A DNA stretch of 64,000 nt, taken from contig CM063253.1 in the NCBI GenBank assembly GCA_032158295.1, positions 3,255,001 through 3,319,000 of the forward strand. Direction: 5' to 3'. Below are positions 11,496-22,700 of the stretch, one piece after another. Each line of letters begins with the position of its first letter. Position 1 is the stretch's first letter. This DNA is from Pycnopodia helianthoides (Eukaryota; Echinodermata; Asteroidea; Forcipulatida; Asteriidae). The position numbers and the translations under genes were made by a program. Below the pieces are notes generated by a model. It saw only the letters and a program-made list of their open reading frames with translations. It was not told the origin of the DNA and ran no database searches.

Positions 11496-12910
11496 AGGCC
11501 AAGTACACGTAGAAGAAATATTGCCATGACCGTCAGTGTCGATAATAACCTCCAGGCATTTGAGTCCATACAGGTAAATCTTTCGATAGCTGACCTTCCC
11601 TAAAAATGCACTTTTTTATTCGCTGAAGGTGAGCAGTGACGCAGGCTTCCTTCCACTGACCCGGAACGACGGCCAGTACAACTTGTTCTCAGTAAATGAG
11701 CAAGTGAAGTTTCGTGACAGCTGCCAGGGGTGCGTGTATGTACATGTATACCAGTAAACTCCCAACTGGGAGCGGGCAAGCACACTGATGCGTCGGTGTA
11801 ATCGTCAGCGGTTACCGGGCTTGTTTGGTGAACACAATTGGAGTGCGATCAGTTAAACCCACGGTATTGTGAAAAATGAGATCAATGGGGACTTCAGGGA
11901 ACTGGATCGAAACACACCAGGGGAATGAGCTTGCAACATTGAATCAAAATCCCATTCATTCATCGTGTAACTGATGATCGAAACGAGTACAGTGTTTAGA
12001 AAAAGTCAAAAGCTAAAACTGCATTTTGGGCTCAGATTACCTCCCACACAACCAACAATTTCCTTGAGAGGACACACATGGACATTTGAAACCTTGACGT
12101 CAAATCACGAAATCAATCTCCAAGATTGAGTATGGGAGATAGGTGACGAAAAAGGTGACACACTATTTACGCTACGAAGAGGCTGCCACTTCACAAGGGA
12201 GACTCCCGCAGAGTTGATCAAAACGCTACCAAGAAAAAAACAATCCCGGAAAGTAGTTGCGACCACCGCCGTGTATAATTCACAGCTCACCGGTCATCGT
12301 GGACACTTTTGATCAAACTGTGATTGGAAACTCAAATCATATCAACTTTAACTTGAAATACCGTGCCGGGAGTGACACCTGTTATAACCTTGAAGGTGAT
12401 CGGAATCGAGGAAGGGGACTTTTACCGCCGGAGGGTACCTAATTGAAGTGCTACGGGGCTTCGATAATACGTCGAGGGATTCATACCTGTGAACAATTTC
12501 ATCAATAACGTACATTTTGATAACTTGAAATATAAAGGTATGTCTTAGTTGTATCTGGCTACCCTTGTACAAAATCTGAACTTTACTGAAAGTAAAACAT
12601 AGGTGTCCCCCAACCCAGCATGAACGAATGCTGCAGGTGCTGAGTTTCGCCTTGCTGTCGCTTTACAACCCACTAGATTTCACCATGGTGGCTTCCTCCA
12701 TGATCGACTTGACAGCCGTACTATATTACTAAACAAAATACAGTACGGTACCATCTTCGGTCCATTACAAAAGGATCTCAAGCTTGTAACGTGACATCAC
12801 GCCAATTGGACTAGATTCTTTTATACGCTAAACTGTGTTTACAGACCTTTTTGAGTGACTTTCAATGCAAAGCCTGCAGACTCCGTACGAGGATATTGTT
12901 ATATGTCGAC
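11496..12910. other. Upstream region of family gene 3
   Basis: No other gene is supported. A candidate splice acceptor (TGTGTTTACAG) ends at 12844, so gene 3 may have a 5' non-coding exon in this stretch. Confidence 0.45.
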
Positions 12911-13930
12911 ATGTCGTCTCTATCGGTGAAAGCGAAACATGGGACGGACCCATCCATGCAGATGTCCCCATCTACGCGGCGCAAAATAGTCAACCCATTG
13001 TACACACTTGATATGAATCGAGCTAAGACAGTCAACAGCATCGAGGAGCAACAGCTGAGCAAGAAGCTGAAAGACTTGGAGAAACAGCAGAACAAGATGA
13101 GATCAGACATGCTGCAGTTGAAGGCGAGTCTACTCCCTGAAATTACGGTGACATCGGCTCGGGGGGACAACAACACCGACCCTGACGGGTTGACCGGTGA
13201 CGCCTCACAACGCACCCGTAAACGCAGCGGATCTCTCCCCCCACTTATCACCAGTCCGGAGACCGAGAAAGCCAGGCTGGGTGGCTCATCGGAAACCGGC
13301 TCACTCCCGACCAAATCCTTGATCGCTCCAACCCCACCAAAGCAACCCATTCACCGTGCCCGTTCAATGAGCGAATTCGACCGGGGCCGGCAGCGGGTTC
13401 GGCCTAAATCAGCCGTATGCCCCGGTTCGGAAACCATCGAGGCTAGTCACCGGAGCTTCCAGAGCTCTAAAAGCGCCAACTCATCAGTGGAGAGTCTCCC
13501 ATCGGAGTTATGTCACAGCAAAGGCTCTAACCCAACCATTCGAGATAGTGGATCACATGAGGATGTAACCGGAAGACAGCGCACAATGTCAACATCTGCC
13601 CTTCTACCTCTCAGGAAAGCCAAAAGTTCATCAAACGTCTCTACTCGAGTCCGCCGTGTGACGGTCGACACAGCGGACTTAGCTATAAAGCACGACGGGA
13701 ATAGTATTTTCCGGAACCCTTCTTACAATCCGGTCCTTCTGAACCCGTCTCTTCCCGCATCTAACGCGGCTCGTCGCAGGAGGAGCAGCAGCCAACTCCG
13801 GCTGAACCAGTTGAGCTTGGACAGTCCTGCAGTGCCCGCTGACAAGGACATACCGTCCCTCCAGGCTCAGTTTGAACAACTCAAGGCGTGTAGATATCTT
13901 CGTTTGCCATCGGATGAGGGTGAACAATAA
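12911..13930 (+). CDS. Gene 3 of the CRYLR-tail family, 339 aa
   Basis: The ATG at 12911 gives 339 aa. The frame is open a little further upstream, but only with a TTG, and a splice-acceptor-like TTTACAG lies at 12838-12844, so the upstream part is probably leader or exon edge. Residues about 38-75 form a charged heptad-like helix (E-E-Q-Q-L-S-K-K-L-K-D-L-E-K), a likely short coiled coil absent from the visible part of its paralogues. The rest is Ser/Arg/Pro-rich with sites such as R-A-R-S-M-S-E-F. Near the end it has S-I-F-R-N-P-S-Y-N-P-V-L-L-N-P and then L-Q-A-Q-F-E-Q-L-K-A-C-R-Y-L-R-L-P. No signal peptide, membrane segment or enzyme motif. Family not recognised; function unknown. Confidence 0.8.
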   Translation: MSSLSVKAKHGTDPSMQMSPSTRRKIVNPLYTLDMNRAKTVNSIEEQQLSKKLKDLEKQQNKMRSDMLQLKASLLPEITVTSARGDNNTDPDGLTGDASQRTRKRSGSLPPLITSPETEKARLGGSSETGSLPTKSLIAPTPPKQPIHRARSMSEFDRGRQRVRPKSAVCPGSETIEASHRSFQSSKSANSSVESLPSELCHSKGSNPTIRDSGSHEDVTGRQRTMSTSALLPLRKAKSSSNVSTRVRRVTVDTADLAIKHDGNSIFRNPSYNPVLLNPSLPASNAARRRRSSSQLRLNQLSLDSPAVPADKDIPSLQAQFEQLKACRYLRLPSDEGEQ

Positions 13931-13936
13931 AATAAA
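13926..13936 (+). promoter_or_regulatory. Overlapping poly(A) signals at the gene 3 stop
   Basis: CAATAAAATAAAC holds two AATAAA hexamers, the first overlapping the TAA stop at 13928-13930. If the first is used the 3' UTR would be very short; another AATAAA lies near 14044. Confidence 0.4.
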
Positions 13937-14415
13937 CATTCATTTAACAACTGTTATAAAAAAAAAATTGTATGACATGCTGTTTTAAAATTGCATTTAA
14001 AAGCTGTACATTCTTCTGTTAATTCAAACCTCATATTTGTTTAAATAAATTAAAAAAAACTATATGTTGCTCTTTAAAGTTTGAAAAGCTCTAAAGTTAA
14101 AATGAAATAACGAGCCACGTATTCCAAAATCTAAAAGCTAAATTTGCAAACCACTGGTAATTTTAAAAGGAGTTATATTTTGAGAGATTGAACAAAACAA
14201 AATAATAATAAAACACGTGAAAAAAAAACCAGGCAAATGTTGAGAACTTGCTGTTGGTACTGGTTGTATATCGCAAGCTTATAGTCCGAACCACTTAACC
14301 AGCTTAGAGAAAGTCGTTTTTAAAGTTGAATTTTGTAATCGGTCATAAATAACATGGCGTTGCAAATACACTTGACTTAAAGAAGGGCTCCATATAGTCT
14401 CAAATTCAGGCGGAA

Positions 14416-14520
14416 ATATAAAATAACGAGTCGATTTGGTAATTCTGTTCCAAGGGGGTCATGTTGTTTGAAGTATGGGACCACGAGGGATTCAAGTACC
14501 GAATATAGTAGGCTATAACT
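14416..14520 (+). repeat. Duplicated segment, copy split by a SINE (filled site)
   Basis: Close match to 11378-11483, ending GGCTATAACT. The match resumes after the SINE at 15029 with AACTAGACTGCATTTT, so AACT is duplicated. Confidence 0.85.
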
Positions 14521-15028
14521 GGCGTGTCGTGGCCGAGCGGATAAGAGCACCGGACTCAAACTCTGGTGTTTCTGTTCGAGCGTTTGTGTGCTTCCTTGGG
14601 TGAGAGCGTGGTGTGCTGTTTAAAGACAGTCGGGGGACCTGAACAGGAGTTGCATTGCATTCGGGCATCGCATTCGTGCGGCTGTGGTTATGCACATTTT
14701 TAGCTTTATACTAAGCAAACACAGCCTTGCAATCAAGGCTACCTTCGGATGGGACGTAAAGCCGTTGGTCCCGTGTGTTGTGTAATGCACGTAAAAGAAC
14801 CCAGTGCACTTATCGAAAAGAGAAGGGGTTCGCCCCGGTGTTCCTGGTTTGATTGGCAGCATATTGCGCCACCGCACCTTGTAAACCATTACATTCTGCT
14901 ATAAATGCATAGGTCTCATACTTCAAAACGTAGCTCCACATACATGGCAGGTAAAAATACTGAGCGCCTTGTATCCTTTGGCAAAAGGCGCTATATAAAT
15001 ACAGTTATTATTATTATTGTTATTATTA
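14521..15028 (+). mobile_element. tRNA-derived SINE with ATT-repeat tail
   Basis: Head GGCGTGTCGTGGCCGAGCGG. The 3' end reads GGCGCTATATAAATACAGTT followed by a TTATTATT microsatellite. It is flanked by AACT on both sides and interrupts the segment that is continuous at 11375-11493. The same kind of tail (GCGCT-TATAAAT-ATT repeats) occurs next to the CLIP3/4 exon at 35132 and the RNF220 exon at 55797. Confidence 0.85.
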
Positions 15029-15067
15029 TTAACTAGACTGCATTTTACACTAGATATATATATTTAC

Positions 15068-15462
15068 AATAGATAGACCCCTTATGGAAGTGGGGGAAAA
15101 CATAACAAGTCTCTAACCTCACGTTATGATACCCTTCAAGTGCAATGTTTGTCAACATCTAAAAGAATTCGATGACGTCACATTTCAAATAATGGTCTGT
15201 ACACTTATTTGTACAGATAATTTGAGTTGATTCCTGAATGTTGGTGATATTCAATCAAAACGGCATTGAATTTGACCATTTTGACTGACACCAAAAATCC
15301 CCTTTGGAACGTACACACCCAATTGTCTCTGACGTCCGATGACGTAATGTTTCAAATTTCGCTTTGAAGGGGAATAAAAACAAAATTGCATTTTATACAA
15401 TTTTATTGTGAGGTTAGAGACTTGTAATTTTATCCAAGCATACATGAGGACTCTATCTATTG
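15068..15462. mobile_element. MITE with long terminal inverted repeats
   Basis: ACAATAGATAGACCCCTTAT and AACAAGTCTCTAACCTCAC on the left are inverted on the right as GTGAGGTTAGAGACTTGTAA and GAGGACTCTATCTATTGG. Non-coding interior. Confidence 0.6.
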
Positions 15463-16035
15463 GAAAATGAGTGCACCATAAAACTGAATTTCACCTTGGA
15501 GCCCCTCTTTAACGTCACCCTGCTTGGAAATTTGGACTTGCAGTTGCAGGTAATACCGCAATTTATCAGGATGTTCAACGATGACTTTAGATTAAAACCA
15601 TTTTGTAAAGGACTCTCGAAACGGATTAGCCTTTCAACTCAAGCCTGTAATAGGATCCCCGGTTAGACAACGCGCACCTATTAGGTTGTCTGCATTGGAC
15701 AATCAATAGTACACGGCATGTAGTGGATTATGCCTCTGATGATACAAGTGACCTGCAAAATACCATGCTTGTTACAAGCATGGTATTTTGCAAAGGGCAC
15801 TTCCATTGGAAAATATTAAAGTCTATGGGAAACTTTTGAAGGGGCACCAAGGCCAAGACCAGGGCAACGGGAGGCCATGGTCTCCTTGGCCGACATGTAA
15901 ATCCAGGCATGCTTTACAACAAAACATCTTTCTCATGACATACTCCAACTGTGTGCAGATTCGATATCATTAAAGGCACAACTACCTAGATATTTAGTTT
16001 TTGTCAATTACAAAACAAGGTGTTCGTGAGTGATG
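15463..16035. other. Intergenic DNA with a dispersed-repeat fragment
   Basis: No gene is supported. About 15780-15900 (GGGCACTTCCATTGGAAAAT, GGCCAAGACCAGGGCAAC) matches 48419-48530 and belongs to the dispersed repeat that is expanded at 51.8 kb. Confidence 0.5.
15754..15792. repeat. Perfect 19-bp hairpin
   Basis: TGCAAAATACCATGCTTGT, a single T, then its exact reverse complement. It sits at the edge of the dispersed-repeat fragment, so it may come from an inverted junction of that repeat. Confidence 0.85.
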
Positions 16036-16377
16036 TTAAAGGCCCTGTACACTATTGGTAAGATCGAAAAACACAATGTTCACAGATTCACACATAACTT
16101 ACATGATTTAAAGTAAGTAATGGTAGAAAGGGTTCCTTAAAATATTTCTGCCTAAAATTCTATCGTTTCTGAGAAACGAGTAAAACAATAGTAATTATCG
16201 CGCGCGATAATTTGAAAAAACAGAAAACACATAAGAGCTCTTTTCACTATTTTCTTGTGACCTCGATGACCAATTGAGCTCAAACTTTCACAGGTTTGTT
16301 TGTTCATGCATATGTTTAATCACACAAAATGTGGACACTGATTTTGAGCTGTTACCAAAAGTGTACAATACCTTTAA
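16036..16377. mobile_element. TTAA-flanked MITE, family 1 (unexpanded copy)
   Basis: 342 bp from TTAAAGGCCCTGTACACTAT to GTGTACAATACCTTTAA. Same ends and interior as 8728-9794 and 60612-60955, with one copy of the 72-bp left block. The TTAA on both sides fits a piggyBac-like target duplication; that assignment is inference. Confidence 0.8.
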
Positions 16378-17496
16378 AGGCACAGTTATTTTCCCAAGCA
16401 TCCCCGAACTAAGAAGAAAATGTCGTCGTCTAAAGCTCTTTCACATAATGTTGTTTGTTAGATCAAATTACCCAGCGTAAATTCTGTCACTATTATTGGT
16501 CATTAACTTTTATAAATAACTAACGACCACCCTACCGGTTCTTTTCAGAACCACTACAACTCACAAGACAGATTTGCATGGACCTATGGTGTTACCGCCA
16601 ACCCTATTGATTGTATCTCCACCCCACCATGCACAGTTTCAAATAATTCAAACTTCATTATTATTTTTTTAGTTATTTATCTTTGGAAACAAAAAATACT
16701 TCCTTTACAACGCTCTAAAAGATTACAAAGTCATTTGTAAACACCATAAATGCAAATATGATGACTCGATAGAATCACCAAGAGTGGTACAATAGATGGA
16801 TTGCACATGACGTCATTGAACAACATCTTTGATGAAAAAAACAATGGAAACGTGCACGCGAGTATAAGCTCTGCGCACAACTCTCAGCTAATGATAGCCT
16901 TCACGCGCGCACGTTTCATCAACGATGGCGGCGGCCAATGCCAGTGGTCTATTAAACTCTACAGTTTACAGTATGACCCCCCCCCCCGGGATTTGTTAAT
17001 CAAGACATTGGGGTAGCCTTGACCAAGGCGTTGGAGATTAATTTGGTCTTCATTTATTTATTCGTTTTCTTTGCGCCGCACAACGGCCGCCAGAGCTAGC
17101 GTGCCTTGTTTGCCCGTCACTGAACTGCATGCAGTACAGTATTGTCAGTACAGTATTGTCACTGCACTGAGTACAGTATTGTAATGCTATGCGCCCGCCC
17201 TGTGTGTGCGTACGTGTATGCTGCGTGTAACTAACCGGCCTCCGCATGCGGACAGTAATAAGAGTGCGGATGACCTGCGCACAGTAGTAGTACGGGCGTC
17301 GTGCGATGTGATACACACATTACGCACAGTGCTATGTATAGGCAACGGGTGGGTTTTACGGCGTCTTTTTCGGAGTGAAAACTGCGACTGCCTTGAGCAA
17401 GGCTATACATACACCAAAATTTAATAGAATAATTACAACACATTAACAATAAATAGCCCTATGGCATGATGGGCAAGACACGATCATTTAGTCTAT
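16378..17496. other. Intergenic DNA
   Basis: No supported gene. A poly-C run lies at 16977-16988. About 17130-17175 repeats CAGTACAGTATTGT three times. Confidence 0.4.
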
Positions 17497-17675
17497 AGGC
17501 CTTTATCATGGTGCGGCCATCTTGATTTTCCCCCATTCAACCCACTGTAACCAAACCGAGGCTGGAAAGAAAAATAGTCTGGCTCCTTTTTTGTACAATG
17601 GATGCTATTAGCATCCATTACTGTTACTGGATACAGGGAACATGACCAAGATGGTGGCAGCATGATAAAGGCCTA
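17497..17675. mobile_element. Small foldback element
   Basis: TAGGCCTTTATCATGGTGCG at the left and the complementary GCAGCATGATAAAGGCCTA at the right. A central palindrome GGATGCTATTAGCATCC lies near 17600. Non-coding. Confidence 0.65.
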
Positions 17676-18144
17676 GTGTAACAATACTTGCATGCTCTTT
17701 ACTTGAGCTGTTCGTGAGGTACAGAACTAAATAAATAAATAAATAAATAAATAACAAGAGCTGTTTCCAAATCAATTTTGAACGTCAGCCAAGTCTCTTA
17801 CGGACGTTGAACTTTCAAAAAGTACATTCGGTTTAATCATGCAGCTCTTTTTAAAACTCTGGTACAACTAAATTAAATCCAGCCTATACCTCCGAACAAG
17901 CAGGACTAAACTGCCGGTATTGGCGTCCCAAATGACCCATTCGCTTAATGGTAACGTTCGTGCTCAAAGTTATAGTCTGGTTACCATGGTAACTTCTAGT
18001 CATTTACTAAAAGGGTACAGACTGAACTAAAGGCAAATTAAAAACTCAATTGTGTTATTTTCCCCTTTTCCTTTCAACCTGAGTGAATTAGAGGACAGAG
18101 ATTACTACCGAGGCTGGCTGAAAGTTAATGCAAATAGTTATTAC

Positions 18145-18492
18145 TTAAAGGCAGGGTGTACTTTTGGTAATCTCCAAAGACCAGTATCCTCAGTTGGTGT
18201 ATCCCATGCCCAACATAATTTATGCATAAAACAAGAAACTTGTAAAAACTTTTGCTCAATTGGTCATCGGAGTTGAAAGAAAATAATCAAAGAAAAACAC
18301 CCATGCAAGCCTTTCTCATATTCAAATTTTGGGGTGAAAATGACCTCTTTCTCTAAAACTACATTACTTCACTGAGGGGGTTGTTTCTAACAATGCTTTA
18401 TAACATCAACAGCTCTCCACTGTTTTTTACCAATTAAGTTTTTAAGGTCAATAACTTGTGGAGTTCTTACCAAAAGTGCAACTTTCCTTTAA
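18145..18492. mobile_element. TTAA-flanked MITE, family 3
   Basis: Starts TTAAAGGCAGGGTGTACTTT and ends CCAAAAGTGCAACTTTCCTTTAA. The interior phrase CTCCAAAGACCAGTATCCTC resembles the element at 45305-45689. Confidence 0.6.
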
Positions 18493-18740
18493 AGCTTTCG
18501 ATTTAGACACAGCTATAACCACTTGCAAACACAGCCATAAAAATGTTAAACACGCACCGACAGAAAACCGTAAAGAAAATTAATTGGGGTTTACTTTTTA
18601 CCGAACACAATTCGCTGATAAGTAACAAACAAAAGCTTCCGCATTCTTCGATTTTACCCTGCAGATAAACGAGGTTCCAAACTATGCATTTTCAGCTTCC
18701 ATGAAGTTTCATGAAACATGCATCTTACATGCTGTATGCC

Positions 18741-18954
18741 TATAGACCCATTGCACAACGCACAGCGCACTCGCACTTGCGTCTCCTGCCCGCCATTTTG
18801 GGTGTCAAAACGTGCACGAAAGGATGGTACACGTGTTTACACGCGCATTGGTGCGTAAACACGTGTACACTCCTTTTGAGCACGTTTTGAAACCCAAAAT
18901 GGCGGACAGGAGACGCGCGTGTATGCGCGCTGCGCTTTGTGCAATGGGTCTATA
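18741..18954. mobile_element. Foldback element, about 214 bp
   Basis: TATAGACCCATTGCACAACG and GCGTCTCCTGCCCGCCATTT on the left reappear inverted on the right as AAATGGCGGACAGGAGACGC and GTGCAATGGGTCTATA. Nearly the whole element folds into one hairpin. The adjoining sequence from 18951 again begins TATAGACCCATTGCATATGA, suggesting a second, partial relative. Confidence 0.75.
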
Positions 18955-19421
18955 GACCCATTGCATATGACGTCACTCTCAAAAAGGAGGAAGATCATTG
19001 GACGATGGCTGTTCTCTGTGCGTAAAAACGTGCGCGTGACCTCAGCGTACCTGTAGCGTTTCGCGTTATGCAAGGGGGAGCTATTGATTTCTTACACAAC
19101 ACAGAGCATGCCTCCGAACAATGCGCGTAATTTTGGGTTTCAACTCACTTTTGTGCATATTTGTATACGATTTTGACACCCAAAATGACACCCAGCATAG
19201 ACACATGTGAGTACGCTGCGCGTATACGTGACAAGAACGATTGTTTTATTCATTAAGCGAATGATGAGTACATTAACTACAAATAACCAATTCATTCTTT
19301 AATTTACTAAAGTCACAAATGAAACAGTACAGTAAAATGTATTTCGTTTAACCCGATGCCACTTTGGCTTCCTAATAACCAATCAGGAACCCCATTAAGA
19401 TTTTTAATCCACGAATTCATT
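18955..19421. other. Region beyond the receptor gene 3' end
   Basis: On the minus strand an AATAAA lies at 19250-19245, about 170 bp after the receptor stop, and is a plausible poly(A) signal. Nothing else is recognised. Confidence 0.4.
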
Positions 19422-19742
19422 CTAATGAAGATCACTATCAATTTCTGGTCTCTCATTTCTCGTCGGTGACGCATCTCCTGAGGTCATTGTGACGCGGACT
19501 AGATTCACGGGGGATGGTCCTGCCGTTTCCCCTTCTTGGGGACGAGGCCGACAACAGATGCAGAAAATAACGCTTAACTTCTGCCTCCAAAGCGACTTCA
19601 CCCTCTTCTTCAGTAAGAACACCATACCGACGAGGGCGCCCTGCAGGGAATTCACAACAACCACAATGTACCAGAAGATGGAGCTGTTCACCAAATTGGC
19701 AGCGAAGAAAAGTGACCACGTGACTCCAGTTATGACGATGAG
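19422..19742 (-). CDS. Receptor exon 3 (helices 6-7 and tail)
   Basis: Starts after CCTTTTCTTCAG in phase 0. It encodes helix 6 and helix 7 and a basic, Cys-containing cytoplasmic tail (V-I-F-C-I-C-C-R-P), ending at a stop at 19422-19424. Confidence 0.85.
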   Translation of the reverse strand, partial: LIVITGVTWSLFFAANLVNSSIFWYIVVVVNSLQGALVGMVFLLKKRVKSLWRQKLSVIFCICCRPRPQEGETAGPSPVNLVRVTMTSGDASPTRNERPEIDSDLH

Positions 19743-22700
19743 CTGAAGAAAAGGAACCAATCAATAGAATATTCAGCTCTGGAAAACTTTATAGAGGAGA
19801 AGAAAGGCACCCAATCAGTTCGTTCAAGGGCTTTAATTTGTGTTAGTTGGTTCTTGGCATGGAGGAATGGTTGTGTGTAGATTGCAGGTGCGTCATGAAA
19901 GTGGTTTGTGTTTTTCTGTTTTTTCTTTCTTTTCCGTACACTATTTAATAAACTATAATCAATATGCAATATTAAATGATCGCAGGCCTGAAGAAGGGCG
20001 AGTCCCGTTTAAAACTACAAGAAAGATTGAAGGATATATTGCTTACCTTAAAACACACCAACAGTTCTGTTTTCGTATTTCTTGATATCTGTGCAGCGGC
20101 AAGCCGCCTTCTATTGACAAAAACCTTGTAGATCATGAATATAACCAATGTGCAGTTGATGATCAGAAGAAGCGCTACGGGCACACCGAATGCAAGGAGG
20201 GAATGGGTGGGATCTGTGATCCAACACTGATCCCCACCATACTCAAGCCACGCCCATGCCTGGTCTTCACTCAACCTGGACACCAAGTAACAGGCAGAGA
20301 CAAAGATGGCGGGAATACCCCAGGCCACTAGACCCAGCTTGGCCACTTTATAGCTGGACTCACTGTGCGGGTCAGGGAGTGAGTTGGATTTGATGATCTT
20401 CGCCAAATCAGACGCCAACACAGTCATCCAGAGAAAGACAGCCAGCCACGCGAAGTGGAGAAGCGCAGCTCGCACGACACAGAGCCACTGAACGGAGGTT
20501 TTACCAACCATCAAGACAGACTGCGCCATGACTAAAGCCACCATCAGGTTCATTACGATTTTTCCTGGTTGGTTTTGCAGGGCAGGAAAGATGAAGTACG
20601 TCAGCAGAGACATGGACAATGAGACCAACGAGCACACACTGCCGGTGAAACTGACCATAGAGAGTCTAGTCAGCCATGTTGGATGAACCTTGTTGTCCAA
20701 CAGGAAGTTACACAGACGTAAGGTTTCATCAGGTAACTGCCATACATCATCAAAACGGAAGGACTTCTCTGTGGCTTTGTGTACAAAAATGATATCTTCC
20801 CCAGAACCCAACACAAGGAATTCGTTTCGGTGGAAAACTGCCACGGGACAACTGTCACCAAAAGGACTACACACTCTTAAATAAGTTTGCCTCGATGTTT
20901 CAATAGAACCTCTATTCGTCGTTAGGTTATACCTTGTACGATGCACGAGTTCCATTGCTTGGTAACGGTAGACGTATCCACTGTTGTTGTATAAGTAGTA
21001 TCTACCATTTGACAGGGTTATTTCGTCAAGTCGAACGTTGTCTACAGTAACTCCTGTACAAGTTGGCAACCAAGAGTTGTTAGTGCCGACTCGAGAAGAG
21101 GCTAGCATTGACAGTGTTGTTGCATTGCATGGCAAACAAGTATCGTTGTCGAGATTTTCGAAAAGAAACTGTTCAAGAGACTCTTGAACGTGTTCAGCAA
21201 ACAAAAAATCCACATAGATTTCGATAGTGTGAGGCTCCACCACGCTTCCTTGGACAATTTCAACGAGGGACGTGAAGTTGTATGACGAATCGACAAGTAT
21301 GTAGATTTGCGAAAGGAAATGTTGCAGACAGGTCTGTGACGAGTGGTTGGTGTTCGGTATCTCTTTTGGCCAATGCAGGTCTCTGCAAACATTCAGGAAA
21401 GGGTCATGAATCTGCCAAGAGCTGCATGATCCCAGGATCTGCGGTTGCTCTATCCCAGAGACCCAATGCTCATCAACTCTACATACTGTCTGTTTTGTGA
21501 AATCAAACAGCAGAGTAAAAGATGATGACGGGTTAACCAAGGGTCTCCAATTGACTCTGCAAATCAACACTGTATCAAGATGTCCATTACATGACACACA
21601 ATGGTGATTTTTGTACACTGTCCACTGACTGAAAACATTTGAAGTAGAATTCTCACATAGTGCCGTTTGGGACTCCGTAGCGTTGGAAGGACAGCTGTCG
21701 ATAAGGTTGTGGTAACAACGGTGGGGAGGACTGCTCATTGACAGTGGAGGATACATCTTGAAGGAATCACACCGGTCGAAATTGTACGTTCCGGTACCCG
21801 CTTCATACTCACAGCCCCATAGCTTGATGTACCACGGGTCGAGCTGGTCCTCCGGGATGCTGTGACAAACTGCACAGTACACATTCTTGAAGACGATTTC
21901 ATCCGGTCCGTTCACGAGCATCGTCAACAACTTCTGAGATCTCGCCAAGGTGCCGTTCTCGCAGCTGTTGCGGACGGTATCTCGTGGCCAACCTGCTGGA
22001 CAACTTCCAACAGCATAAAAACTCTCTAGTAGGACGCTTCCTTGGTCCATCGGGGTGACGCATTTAAAATGCGACGAGAATTTGGAACTCAGAACGGGTG
22101 GATGCGTCTCGTTGACACAGTGCTCTGAATAATCAACGCAGCAATCGCCATACAAACGGCACCTTGTATCGCAACGGCAATTCACCCGAGGCAGCAGCAG
22201 TTGATGTGCCACTGAGTGAGCTGTCGAGGGTGGCACTCTAGGTGCGCACGAGAGTGGGGCACAATGCGTAAATATCTCGGCACATTCCCCTACTTCAATG
22301 TCCGTCGATCGAACTAAGAAAAAAATGAGAAGTAAAAAAAACATGTTTAATCGTAAATAAGCATCTCATCCACAGTTAATTTAAATACAAACTTCTCAAT
22401 AGTAATGAAAAGGCGATACATTGAATTGTATGATGACAAAAGTTCTTTACAATGCTTTTGGGGTACTGAAAGAAGAAAACAATCACAGTCCCAATTAGAC
22501 AACCATAAAATAAATATTCGTGTGATGGGGCAAAATATAAAAGCGTCAAGTATACAGTGCTTTTCACACATCAACAGACCTTATGCACATGACGTCATTT
22601 GAGTAGGGCGCCCTCGTCTAGAGGTCAAAAGAAGATTCGCTCGTCCCCAGCGCCTTGCCTTAAAACCAAAGGCGCTGGGATGGGCAAACGTATCAAGCAC

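Noticed and set aside
19453..19764. 103-aa minus-strand ORF overlapping the receptor exon 3
   Set aside because: It is a shadow frame; the 19422-19742 frame joins in phase with exon 2 and has helix 6-7 sequence.
22314..22344. ATG at 22344 as the receptor start
   Set aside because: It lies inside a polypyrimidine tract ending in TTAG; exon 1 at 30490 supplies a better signal peptide in the right phase.
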